Below are positions 16,713 through 25,017 of a stretch of 31,551 nucleotides of DNA, one piece after another. The DNA is from JADKBO01 sp037968395 (GTDB lineage: Bacteria > Bacteroidota > Bacteroidia > Chitinophagales > Saprospiraceae). The notes below the pieces were generated by a model. The model was not told the DNA's origin, made no database searches, and saw only the letters and a list, made by a program, of their open reading frames with translations. Made by a program: the position numbers and the translations under genes. Position 1 is the stretch's first letter. Every line of letters begins with the position of its first letter. The stretch lies in NCBI GenBank assembly GCA_037968395.1, contig JBBKVK010000106.1, positions 1 to 31,551 on the forward strand, given 5' to 3'.

Positions 16713-17450
16713 ATGTCAAAACACTACGATCGATACCTTGAGACTCCCCTCTTCAAAGTTCCATTGAGAATTTATGTTGAAAAAAGGAAATCGGTTAGAG
16801 CTTCTTTGGGTAAAAACCATGTGATATTAAGAATACCTGTTTTTGCAACTGAAGAGTTAGAAAAACATGTCACATTTACAAAAAATTGGCTACATAAAGT
16901 TTTGATCGATAAACCTAATATCCTTGATAAATACCAGATTAAATCAGTTGAGGATGAATATGAAATCGTCATTCTAGAAAAATACACTTACAAGGTAAAA
17001 GTAACGTATCTAAAAGCAGATAGAGGCACTGCTAAGCTACGAAATTTTGTTATTGACTTGGGAATTCCTACCAAAGCTGACGAGTTTGATCAACGTAAAA
17101 TGATTAGAGATTTAGTTTCTAAAATCTTAGTAAAAGTATTTAAGGACTATGTTGTAAAACGTATCCATGAGATTAACAATTTACACTTCAAAAAAGAAAT
17201 AAAAGGTGTTACTTTGAGATATAATGCTTCTAACTGGGGCAGCTGTTCTTCAAAAGGAAGGATTAATCTTTCTACTAGATCATTGCTGCTCACTGACAAG
17301 GCATTTGAGTACATACTCGTCCATGAGCTGTCCCATATGGTTGAAATGAACCATTCCCAAAAATTTTGGAACGTAGTGGAAAGAGTCATGCCTGACTATG
17401 CCATCCATGAAAAATTCATAAAAGAAAATAGCAGTAGAATAGATTTTTAG
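16713..17450 (+). CDS. YgjP-like (DUF45/M48-type) zinc metallopeptidase
   Basis: A 245-residue cytoplasmic protein of the YgjP/DUF45 group. The zinc motif is HELSH at residues 204-208, with H214 in the conserved EMNHSQKFW segment as the third ligand. The preceding LRYNASNWGSCSSKGRINLSTR stretch (about 168-190) is the other family hallmark (the W-G-S-C motif), and SVRASLGKNHVILRIP near the N-terminus is the usual opening strand. Length is normal for the family. Substrates of these SprT-like proteases are not well known. The gene stands alone after the efflux operon and is convergent with the subtilase gene, 46 bp away. Confidence 0.92.
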   Translation: MSKHYDRYLETPLFKVPLRIYVEKRKSVRASLGKNHVILRIPVFATEELEKHVTFTKNWLHKVLIDKPNILDKYQIKSVEDEYEIVILEKYTYKVKVTYLKADRGTAKLRNFVIDLGIPTKADEFDQRKMIRDLVSKILVKVFKDYVVKRIHEINNLHFKKEIKGVTLRYNASNWGSCSSKGRINLSTRSLLLTDKAFEYILVHELSHMVEMNHSQKFWNVVERVMPDYAIHEKFIKENSSRIDF

Positions 17451-17496
17451 TATCGTTTTATACTTCTTAGCAGTACTCAAAAATTAAACAATCTGC

Positions 17497-20400
17497 TTAC
17501 CTGACAACTACCTTTTTGGTTAATCGATAGCCATCAAAAGTATAGTGCAAAAAATACATACCTGAAGGAATACCAATTATGTTTACGGTAGAACTCTCTA
17601 AGGTTTTAGAAAATAACTTTCTGCCTTCAATACTTACCAATTCTACATTTTGGTTCTTAGTAGAATTGAAAGGCACATCTACTGCGAAGTCACCATTATT
17701 AGGATTAGGTCTAACCTTGATTTGTGAGTTATAAATGTCATTAGTCCCAGTTGTGGTTGAAATACCTACTTCTTGAGTAAGTATTACATCATCACAAGCA
17801 CTTTTTCCAGTCATTGTAACTGTATAAACACCATCCGTTTGATAAGTATAATTAGCAATATTGCCAACAAAACTATTACCGTCTCCAAAGTCCCAAATAA
17901 TGGAATCAAGGTACTTTACGTCAGTAGAAAGGTTTATTTCACCAAACCCAAGGTGTTCAGATATCAATTGGTTACCCTCTGGAAGTCTTTGAACGTTTAC
18001 TTCAAAAAATACAGCATCGGATCCACCTTCATGATTCACTTTTAGGTAGCCGGTTTTCTTACCTCTTCTTGTATATATAACTTCATGTGGTCCAGCAGTA
18101 AATGCCTCTTCAGGATCAGAATATGGTCCAAAATTCCATTTGTATTCTGATAGTGTATCTAGTGATTCAGTAGTAAATGTTACAATTTCATCAACACAAG
18201 GTCTACCTCCAATATTATCACTAACCTGAGCTAAAGGAGCAGGTCTAATAGGGATAGCTATGGTCCTTTTACCTTCTCTACCATCAGCAAAAACTGGGCT
18301 AACAGCTGTCCATCCTATTTCATATTTTTTTTCTTTAGGAAAAACAAAAGAAGTTGAATCTGAGGAACCAATTATCTCCATATATTTATCCCCTAACACA
18401 TATACATTATAGGAAGCAGCTTCTTCAAAGCCATTCCAAGAAAGTACAATTGCTCCAGTTTCATTTCTAGATGCTTTGAGTGCCAATGTCTCTTTTGATA
18501 CAATAAATGTGCTACCACTACTGTCTGTAACCCCATTTCTTGATACAAATAATTTAAGGTCATCATGGTATTCTGTAGGCATCGTCAGCGAAACAAATCT
18601 TCGTTGACCATCAATGGAACGATTGATCAAAGTATCTCCTGAAGAATTGATAAGGTTAACCTCAAAATCTCCCTCTGTCCCCACAGCATCCCAATGAAAA
18701 ACCTCTCTATCACGATTAATTACATTCTCTCCCCCATTAGGGTACGTAATGTCTATCTCATCTGTTGTAAACTCCCAAACTACATAGTAGTCTGCTGCTC
18801 CAAAAGGAATATAATTACCTTGCAATTTCAATTGGTATGTTCCAGGACTAGGGTTATCAATAGCTATCTGCTCCATATTATTGGTATTGTCAAATCCTTT
18901 TGTAGCAGGCAAGTTAAGTAATGATGGATCTGGCGTTGGATCTAAGACCCAAGGTAAAAACTGATCAGTATCTTTTATCAAACTAGAATTTATATCTATA
19001 ATTAAGTGTTGACTAGCACTAGTTGTTCCATTTTTATCTGGCCAGTACGTCATTATTTTTACTTCTTTAACATTTGCTGGGATCTCAATGTCATGACTAA
19101 CAAACTGCTCTTGAACAATTTGACTATGAAAAAACCTGCCCTCTTCAATTGTAAGTGCCGCTCTGTGAGCATTGATCGAACCCCATCCAAAAATAAAATC
19201 TGGTCCTTTATTTCCAAGGTCTGAAGCAGAATTTAATAAGATAGCCTTGATCAATGCAGCATCAGGTGTTTCTCCATGATTTTGTCGAAAGCCATCATAA
19301 AGCATTGATGTTATACCAGCGACTACAGGTGCAGCTGCAGAAGTGCCTCCAAATGGCTCATATCCTTGAGATTCTATAGTAGATACATGACCAAATCCAT
19401 TAGCTGCAATGTCAGGTTTTATCCTTCCATCAAATGCTGGCCCTCTACTACTCGAACTTTCAACTACATTAAGGTTATTAAGGTTGGCAACTGCTATTAC
19501 GTTTTTACCAATTTTATGCCCGCCTGTGATATTGCCCCAATTTGGACCTGCTCCATAACCACAATCGCTTTCACCATCATTTCCTGCTGAAAAAACATGT
19601 AGTAATTTTGGATTTTCAAACATCTGTTGATCCACATTTCTAGTATTGCTAGTATAGCCATCATTACAGCCATCGCTATACGAAGAGTTTGTAATTAACA
19701 CTCCTTGATTGTTTACTAGATTCATGGTTTCATCCAAGAAATGTGATCTATAATCTATCACAAACATTTTTGACCCAAATGCCATACCTTGGTTATTAGG
19801 ATCTAAATTACCTGCTCCTGCTATCAGTCCAGCTACACCATCTCCGTGATCTCCTCTCGACTCACCACAGTAGGTGTTATCCATTCTTCCTGTGAAATCA
19901 ATGTGCTCAAATACTTTACCATCATCTCTTACAAGTACTGTCACACCTTCTCCAGTATAATTTCTTATGGCTCCAGTTGTTTTATTTATTTTATTAACCC
20001 TATGCAGATTTCTGCCCAACTTATCATCAGGCCTTGCAGGCGGTGATATGCTTTCTAACCCAATGATAAATGGCAATGTAATCACTCTTTGGATATCATT
20101 TATCGCAATTTCAACTTCAAGTAGGTTGTTGTAACCGTTACTTTGTACTACCTCGATACTATTATGCTGACATAATCCTAAGATATAATCTTGATTTAGG
20201 TTGCTAGGATAGTGCAACATTAATTTTGCTTTATTCCCTACTACAGCCCAATCTGGTAAAGTTTCGTTTCTTAAGGTAGACCCAATTTTATAAGATGCCT
20301 CTAACTTTCCTAAGTTAGAAACATTGAGTTTCAAGAGATCATTCACATTAAGGTCAAGCGGAAAAGAAGCCAGAAACTTATTCCTACCCATGTGTTCTAC

Positions 20401-20592
20401 CAATTCAATCCCTAATCCTTTTAATACACTATGGTCTGAGTTAAGTAATGGCTTATCAAAAGAAATCATCTGATAGACATGATCTGCCAAGACATCAGAG
20501 GAAGCAAAGTCAAACTTCAGACTACTTTGGCCAATTGATAGGTTAAATGAAGTAAAAACTAATATTGCGAGCGTATAAATTTTCTTGTGCAT
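17497..20592 (-). CDS. Secreted S8 subtilase with PKD and T9SS type A sorting domain
   Basis: A 1031-residue secreted serine protease. Signal peptide at about 1-21. The subtilase domain spans roughly 195-490 with Asp223 (VRDDGKVFEHIDF), His249 (RGDHGDGVAGLIAG), the oxyanion Asn in HVFSAGNDG and Ser418 (GGTSAAAPVVAG). The usual HGTHVAG reads HGDGVAG here. A CUB/P-like beta domain (EFTTDEIDITYPNGGE) and two PKD-like repeats follow (YKWNFGPYSDPEEAF; IIWDFGDGNSFVGNIANYTY). The last about 75 residues form a type A T9SS C-terminal domain (VRPNPNNGDFAV ... GIPSGMYFLHYTFDG, ending KKVVVR). The protein should cross the outer membrane by T9SS and be released or anchored at the surface to degrade external protein. 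It is a single-gene unit. Confidence 0.95.
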   Translation of the reverse strand: MHKKIYTLAILVFTSFNLSIGQSSLKFDFASSDVLADHVYQMISFDKPLLNSDHSVLKGLGIELVEHMGRNKFLASFPLDLNVNDLLKLNVSNLGKLEASYKIGSTLRNETLPDWAVVGNKAKLMLHYPSNLNQDYILGLCQHNSIEVVQSNGYNNLLEVEIAINDIQRVITLPFIIGLESISPPARPDDKLGRNLHRVNKINKTTGAIRNYTGEGVTVLVRDDGKVFEHIDFTGRMDNTYCGESRGDHGDGVAGLIAGAGNLDPNNQGMAFGSKMFVIDYRSHFLDETMNLVNNQGVLITNSSYSDGCNDGYTSNTRNVDQQMFENPKLLHVFSAGNDGESDCGYGAGPNWGNITGGHKIGKNVIAVANLNNLNVVESSSSRGPAFDGRIKPDIAANGFGHVSTIESQGYEPFGGTSAAAPVVAGITSMLYDGFRQNHGETPDAALIKAILLNSASDLGNKGPDFIFGWGSINAHRAALTIEEGRFFHSQIVQEQFVSHDIEIPANVKEVKIMTYWPDKNGTTSASQHLIIDINSSLIKDTDQFLPWVLDPTPDPSLLNLPATKGFDNTNNMEQIAIDNPSPGTYQLKLQGNYIPFGAADYYVVWEFTTDEIDITYPNGGENVINRDREVFHWDAVGTEGDFEVNLINSSGDTLINRSIDGQRRFVSLTMPTEYHDDLKLFVSRNGVTDSSGSTFIVSKETLALKASRNETGAIVLSWNGFEEAASYNVYVLGDKYMEIIGSSDSTSFVFPKEKKYEIGWTAVSPVFADGREGKRTIAIPIRPAPLAQVSDNIGGRPCVDEIVTFTTESLDTLSEYKWNFGPYSDPEEAFTAGPHEVIYTRRGKKTGYLKVNHEGGSDAVFFEVNVQRLPEGNQLISEHLGFGEINLSTDVKYLDSIIWDFGDGNSFVGNIANYTYQTDGVYTVTMTGKSACDDVILTQEVGISTTTGTNDIYNSQIKVRPNPNNGDFAVDVPFNSTKNQNVELVSIEGRKLFSKTLESSTVNIIGIPSGMYFLHYTFDGYRLTKKVVVR

Positions 20593-20940
20593 ATGGTTGT
20601 TTAAATATCCTAGGTTCTAAATTGTGGTTGAAAGTAATATTTTATTTTATATCAAAAAGAAGGAAATGGTATTATTCTCAATAATATGCTTGCAAAAGAC
20701 AAATAGTTGTAATATACAACATCTAAAAAGTAAAAGAATGCTTAAATTGATTTCCATATTGAACGGACTAATTAAAAAATAAAAGTTTTTATATAGGTTT
20801 AAAGCACTCTACATCATTCAATGAATTGAAATTCACCAACATCATAAACGAAAATGTCGTTACAAATCTTAAGTTCAACAGTTAATCAGCTCCCTTAAAC
20901 ATTTAAACAAATAGGTCGAAGACTATGTAAACCGAGGCGT

Positions 20941-20964
20941 AGCCGATAAACAAAGAAAGTCGTT
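20941..20964 (+). repeat. Repeat B, copy 1 (24-bp direct repeat)
   Basis: An AGCCGATAAACAAAG... unit of 24 bases ending GTCGTT, identical to positions 21405-21428. The preceding bases (ACCGAGGCGT here, ACCAAGCGC there) are also partly alike, so the repeat is a little longer than the exact core. Confidence 0.85.
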
Positions 20965-20983
20965 ATGAGGTAAAGTTTAAGTT

Positions 20984-21002
20984 TCTTTTTTCTTTCCCCA
21001 AG
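20984..21002 (+). repeat. Repeat A, copy 1 (19-bp direct repeat)
   Basis: TCTTTTTTCTTTCCCCAAG, identical to 21304-21322. It is followed by TCCTATAG, a weaker form of the CCCTAAAG that follows copy 2. Confidence 0.85.
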
Positions 21003-21040
21003 TCCTATAGCGATGCACAGAGCATACTCAAAAAGGCACC

Positions 21041-21066
21041 ACCAAGTCCGAATGGGACTGGTGAGG
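21041..21066 (+). repeat. Repeat C, copy 1, with internal hairpin
   Basis: ACCAAGTCC and GGACTGGT at 21041-21062 pair around a short loop with one bulged A. AAGTCCG and ACTGGTGAGG within it recur in inverted orientation at 21267-21300. Resembles a palindromic intergenic (REP-like) unit. Confidence 0.6.
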
Positions 21067-21158
21067 CCGAAATTCCTTTCTTTCAACGTTAAATGAAAAA
21101 TAGTGAGAGCTTTCAAAGATTTCAAAAATAAGATTCCTTTTTTATTTCCTTTGAAACC

Positions 21159-21171
21159 CCCTAAAGAATGG
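21159..21171 (+). repeat. Partial repeat A-like unit
   Basis: CCCTAAAGAATGG, differing at two bases from CCCTAAAGGGTGG at 21323-21335 just after repeat A copy 2. It suggests a third, decayed copy. Confidence 0.4.
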
Positions 21172-21266
21172 CTCTGAGATTGTTGCAAGAAAAAGCATAT
21201 AAATAAAGTTTGACAAATAGTCTTATCAAAATACTTCCTATGGTCCTATCCTTTGTAATCCGCTAA

Positions 21267-21300
21267 CCTCACCAGTTCCTCCGTTTTACTGCGGACTTGT
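21267..21300 (-). repeat. Repeat C, inverted copy 2
   Basis: Read on the minus strand this begins ACAAGTCCG and ends AACTGGTGAGG, matching the start and end of copy 1 at 21041-21066 but with a longer, different middle. The two copies therefore face each other across about 200 bp. Confidence 0.55.
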
Positions 21301-21303
21301 TGA

Positions 21304-21322
21304 TCTTTTTTCTTTCCCCAAG
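21304..21322 (+). repeat. Repeat A, copy 2 (19-bp direct repeat)
   Basis: TCTTTTTTCTTTCCCCAAG, identical to 20984-21002, directly followed by CCCTAAAGGGTGG. Confidence 0.85.
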
Positions 21323-21404
21323 CCCTAAAGGGTGGAAAAAAGCAGCAGTTTTATAAAAAATTAAACGATTAAATAATATCTCGATTACCATATTAACCAA
21401 GCGC

Positions 21405-21428
21405 AGCCGATAAACAAAGAAAGTCGTT
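21405..21428 (+). repeat. Repeat B, copy 2 (24-bp direct repeat)
   Basis: Identical over 24 bases to 20941-20964, 464 bp away in the same orientation. Confidence 0.85.
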
Positions 21429-21509
21429 TCAGAAAGGTGGCTAATAACTCAACAAGCAAAATGTTGATAAAAACTGAACTGCAAATACTACAATAGTACA
21501 ATAGACTAG

Positions 21510-21517
21510 TATCTTTG
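21510..21517 (+). promoter_or_regulatory. Predicted -7 promoter box for mutL
   Basis: TATCTTTG, an exact TAnnTTTG match 34 bp before the mutL ATG; the predicted leader is about 28 nt. No clear -33 element. Confidence 0.5.
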
Positions 21518-21550
21518 TTGTTCTTCATAATCTCTTAAATACATACCAAT

Positions 21551-23386
21551 ATGGCTGACATCATTCAGCTTTTGCCCGATAATATTGCCAACCAGATTGC
21601 TGCAGGAGAAGTCATTCAAAGGCCAGCTTCTGTGGTAAAAGAATTGGTAGAAAATGCCATTGATGCAGGTAGTACAGAGATCAAGCTAATAATAAAAGAT
21701 GCTGGAAAGACACTAATACAAGTAATCGACAATGGTAAAGGTATGTCTGTCACAGATGCTAGAATGGCATTCGAACGACATGCAACTTCTAAGATAAAAA
21801 CGGCAAATGATTTATTTTCGATCACCACCAAAGGGTTTAGGGGAGAAGCATTAGCATCTATTGCGGCCATTGCCCATGTCGAATTATTGACCAGGCAACA
21901 AGATCAAGAGATAGGCAATAAAATAGTAATCAAAGGTTCTAAATTAGAAAAACAAGAAGTTATTGAGTGCAGTGTAGGTTCGCAATTTTCGGTTAAAAAT
22001 TTGTTTTATAATGTGCCAGCAAGGCGTAAATTTCTAAAATCAGACCCTGTAGAACTAAGACACATCAATGACGAATTTATACGGGTAGCATTAGCACATC
22101 CTGATGTATTCTTTTCATTATTTAACAATGGTAATGAGACTTATCATCTACCTCCAGGCAATATAAAACAAAGGATTGTCAATATATTTGGCAAAAACCT
22201 CGACTCAAAGTTGCTACCCATTGATGAAGATACAGATGTAATCAAGATCGAAGGTTTTGTAGGTAAAATTGAAGCTTCTAAAAAGTCTTCGGCTGAGCAA
22301 TTTCTTTTTGTCAATCAACGCTATATAAAAAGCAATTACATGAACCATGCTATAAAGTCTGGCTATGACTTGTTGTTGCAAAAAGATCAATATCCTGTAT
22401 TTTTTATATTTATGGAGATGGACCCCGCAAGGATAGATGTCAATGTCCACCCTACAAAGACAGAAGTCAAATTTGATGAAGAGCGGTTGATTTACAATTA
22501 TCTAAGGGTAAGTGTCAAGCATGCTTTGGGCAAATACATTGTCTCACCTACGCTAGACTTTGAGACGGACACTAATTTTGTATCAGCACATTCACCTCAG
22601 ACTAACCTCGGAAATTCCAACACAGGAATGAGTGACGGTAGACCTAAATCTGACAACTGGACTCAAAGAGATTATAGCAATGATGCCTCAAATCTTCAGA
22701 AAGAAAATCTAAAATCTTGGGGGAAGATTTACGAAAATATTGGGACTGACTCAACACCAAATCCGATACAAAATGAAATCACTTTTGAAAGCAGTGCTTC
22801 ACAACAAAACACTGTCAATACTAAAGAGAGAGAGCCCTATCAACTTCACAATCAATACATCATATCTCACATCAAAAGTGGCTACTTGCTCATTGATCAA
22901 CACCTAGCACACCAACGTATCACTTACGAGGCCAACCTCAAAGCATTTAAGACCAATAGCCTTCCTGTTCAAAAAGAGCTATTTCCAACCAATGTTGAGT
23001 TTGATGCTTCAAAAGCCGAGACAGTCAGAGAACTATTGCCCTTGCTAAACCAAATAGGATTTGAAATTGGCGAGTTTGGCAACACAGGTTTTATAATCCA
23101 CGGGACACCTTCGGGCATGGTACAAGGTACTAGCATTACAACTGTACTAGAAGATATGATCTATCAATACCAAGATAACTTAGAGTTGCAACTAGGCATT
23201 GAAGAAAACTTAGCGAGATCTTATGCCAATGTAGCATCTATCAAAAGAGGAAAACACCTAAGTGTACCAGAAATGAAGAAAATCATCGATGACTTATTTG
23301 CTTGTGAGACACCATTCTCAAGTCCATCAGGAAAAAAGACATTCATGACAGTAGCCTTAGATGATATCCAGAAATATTTTGGTTAA
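21551..23386 (+). CDS. mutL: DNA mismatch repair protein MutL
   Basis: A 611-residue MutL. The GHKL ATPase is intact: VVKELVENAIDAGST (catalytic Glu, Mg-binding Asn), VIDNGKGM, TSKIKTANDLFSITTKGFRGEALASIAAIA (ATP lid) and the transducer segment YNVPARRKFLKSD and NVHPTKTEVKF. A low-complexity linker of about 80 residues follows (350-430), then the dimerisation domain. The endonuclease metal motif DQHA(x)2E(x)4E reads DQHLAHQRITYE at 449-460, with Gln455 in place of the first Glu; the usual CPHGRP site reads SPSGKK, and the Cys of the ACxxxIK motif is also absent (NVASIKR). So nicking activity is probably lost. MutL passes the MutS mismatch signal on. Own promoter at 21510. Convergent with the M43 gene. 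Confidence 0.96.
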   Translation: MADIIQLLPDNIANQIAAGEVIQRPASVVKELVENAIDAGSTEIKLIIKDAGKTLIQVIDNGKGMSVTDARMAFERHATSKIKTANDLFSITTKGFRGEALASIAAIAHVELLTRQQDQEIGNKIVIKGSKLEKQEVIECSVGSQFSVKNLFYNVPARRKFLKSDPVELRHINDEFIRVALAHPDVFFSLFNNGNETYHLPPGNIKQRIVNIFGKNLDSKLLPIDEDTDVIKIEGFVGKIEASKKSSAEQFLFVNQRYIKSNYMNHAIKSGYDLLLQKDQYPVFFIFMEMDPARIDVNVHPTKTEVKFDEERLIYNYLRVSVKHALGKYIVSPTLDFETDTNFVSAHSPQTNLGNSNTGMSDGRPKSDNWTQRDYSNDASNLQKENLKSWGKIYENIGTDSTPNPIQNEITFESSASQQNTVNTKEREPYQLHNQYIISHIKSGYLLIDQHLAHQRITYEANLKAFKTNSLPVQKELFPTNVEFDASKAETVRELLPLLNQIGFEIGEFGNTGFIIHGTPSGMVQGTSITTVLEDMIYQYQDNLELQLGIEENLARSYANVASIKRGKHLSVPEMKKIIDDLFACETPFSSPSGKKTFMTVALDDIQKYFG

Positions 23387-23465
23387 AACGACTTCTTAGT
23401 AATAGTTGCTTTCTATACAAATATATCATTCCGATATTGTACTCTTACTAGAAAATCTCAACACA

Positions 23466-23514
23466 TTTTATTGTAAAACAAATAGTCCCTTCATTGGGTG
23501 ACTTTACAATGAAA
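23466..23514. terminator. Long imperfect hairpin between convergent mutL and M43 genes
   Basis: TTTTATTGTAAA (23466-23477) pairs with TTTACAATGAAA (23503-23514) with one G-T wobble. Inside, AGTCCC and GGG(TG)ACT around a TTCATT loop add a second stem. There is no good T-run after it, so termination is only probable from its place between two gene ends. Confidence 0.35.
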
Positions 23515-23556
23515 GGAGATTGTATTAACTCAATAGTAATAAAGAACAGCATATTA

Positions 23557-25017
23557 CTAGTCAACTGTTAATATTGCATTATTAATAACAAAAATTGATT
23601 GGTTTTCATTAATAAAGACACTATCAGCTTCACAATTTGCTTCTATGTAAATATTACCTTCATAACATGGACTGGGTACACTTAATCTATTCCAATTGCT
23701 GGCGGTTTCCCACTCCACCCCGGGACCAAGAAATCTATAATCGGCCTTTGATAAGGTAAAAGGAATAATCAAGGAGTCTGTAAATGTGCCTGCCCCTAAA
23801 ATAACAACTTCTTCATTAATCGTCTTGATCTCATAACCACCATCAGGAAAACCATCTCCATAACTATCATAAAATTTCAAAGTATAAGCACCGTCGGGAA
23901 GATCAAATGGATACGTCAAACTATCGTTTGCCAGTGGTGGAGGTATGTTGTTTGTCTCATCACCAGGGTCGAAATTGCCGTCTGAAGCAATAATATTATT
24001 CAAACTATCTAGCAATTCCCATGAAATATCTTGTGGGTATGCATCAAATCTTAGTTTATAATAAATCTCATTTTTTCCAGGAGGATCACAACCTTTAGAT
24101 GATACAATTCCAACTCTAGAACCTTGAGTTGCAAAATTCTGTCTCATCAAACCTATTTGATCTAGGGTAAATAAATACATGCAAGTATCATCCGAATAAT
24201 CCATATAGTTTTGAACCATATTGAGACTATCACCCCTACATGCGGGAGAACCATAATTGCATCCATAATTCGGTCCTATAGCAGATGGGGTATCAGAGAT
24301 GCCATCATCAATATCACAGCCGCCATCTCCCCATATATGACTGAGCCTTAGCCAATGTCCTACTTCATGTGTTCCTGTTCTTCCTTGATTAAATCGAGGA
24401 TCATCAAAGATGAATTGTGCCCCTCTACCGAAAGACAAATAATCAATTACAATGCCATCAATAGAGTCCTCTGCATCAGGAAATGTTGCATATCCACGTA
24501 GATTAGCAATATCACAAACAAACATATTTAGGTATTTTTGCGCTTCCCATCCTGATTTCCCTCCCGTAGATTCATCTTTTACACTTGTTTGTATATGAAA
24601 TTCAGTGGAGTCCGTATAGGTACGAGTTATACCACAGGTAGCATTCCCATATATATCTCTTGTTGCTAAGCAAAATTCTATCTCCGCATCACCTATTACA
24701 TTAGACCAAAATGTATCTATGTTCGAATTTAATAGTCTGAAATCTTCGTTCAAAACAGCTAACTGTGACATGATTTGTGCATCGCTTACGTTTTCTAAAG
24801 AATCATGATATACTACATGTACCACTACAGGTATAGTGACTACTCCCACATAAGGTGACCTAGAAGAACTTTGCTTTTTAAATCGTTCTTGCTTCATTCT
24901 GAACTCTGGATTATTTCTCATTTGCTCTAGGTAGTATTCATGAGTTCCGCAGGGTTGTTGTGCCGTAACTACCATTCCACAAATACATAGTAGCATTAAA
25001 AGTATATACGATTTCAT
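23557..25017 (-). CDS. Secreted M43 (pappalysin-like) zinc metalloprotease
   Basis: A 486-residue secreted protein with a signal peptide (SYILLMLLCICGMVVTAQQ). The mature N-terminus carries the usual CGTHEYYLEQMRNNPEF segment, then VTIPVVVHVVYH, and the catalytic site HEVGHWLRLSH with zinc ligands H217, H221 and H227 and catalytic Glu218. The Met-turn is NYMDYSDDTCMYLFT. Cys pairs around it match M43B proteases (CDIDDGISDTP, CNYGSPACRG). A beta domain of about residues 315-435 contains FYDSYGDGFPDGGYEI, a pattern common after such proteases. The protein ends at residue 486 in an incomplete-looking beta stretch (INENQSIFVINNAILTVD) with no T9SS sorting domain. Periplasmic or secreted by another route; substrate unknown. 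Confidence 0.93.
   Translation of the reverse strand: MKSYILLMLLCICGMVVTAQQPCGTHEYYLEQMRNNPEFRMKQERFKKQSSSRSPYVGVVTIPVVVHVVYHDSLENVSDAQIMSQLAVLNEDFRLLNSNIDTFWSNVIGDAEIEFCLATRDIYGNATCGITRTYTDSTEFHIQTSVKDESTGGKSGWEAQKYLNMFVCDIANLRGYATFPDAEDSIDGIVIDYLSFGRGAQFIFDDPRFNQGRTGTHEVGHWLRLSHIWGDGGCDIDDGISDTPSAIGPNYGCNYGSPACRGDSLNMVQNYMDYSDDTCMYLFTLDQIGLMRQNFATQGSRVGIVSSKGCDPPGKNEIYYKLRFDAYPQDISWELLDSLNNIIASDGNFDPGDETNNIPPPLANDSLTYPFDLPDGAYTLKFYDSYGDGFPDGGYEIKTINEEVVILGAGTFTDSLIIPFTLSKADYRFLGPGVEWETASNWNRLSVPSPCYEGNIYIEANCEADSVFINENQSIFVINNAILTVD

Larger units (their letters stand above)
20593..21550. other. Gene-free gap between the subtilase and mutL genes
   Basis: No convincing gene lies here. The first 300 bp are AT-rich, with two small symmetric sites: TATTATT CTC AATAATA at 20670-20686 and GTTGTA ATA TACAAC at 20706-20720. 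From about 20926 to 21430 there is a cluster of degenerate short repeats, richer in G+C than its surroundings and described separately. A 97-codon open frame on the minus strand (20895-21188) runs through the repeats and looks spurious. The mutL promoter box is at 21510-21517. Confidence 0.7.

Noticed and set aside
20895..21188. 97-codon minus-strand open frame in the gap upstream of mutL
   Set aside because: It runs straight through the repeat cluster, has low-complexity Lys/Leu composition, no domain and no promoter box, so it looks like an accidental frame made by repeats.
20926..21430. CRISPR array in the repeat cluster
   Set aside because: Repeats differ in kind, number only two copies each, and have no regular spacing; no cas genes are present.
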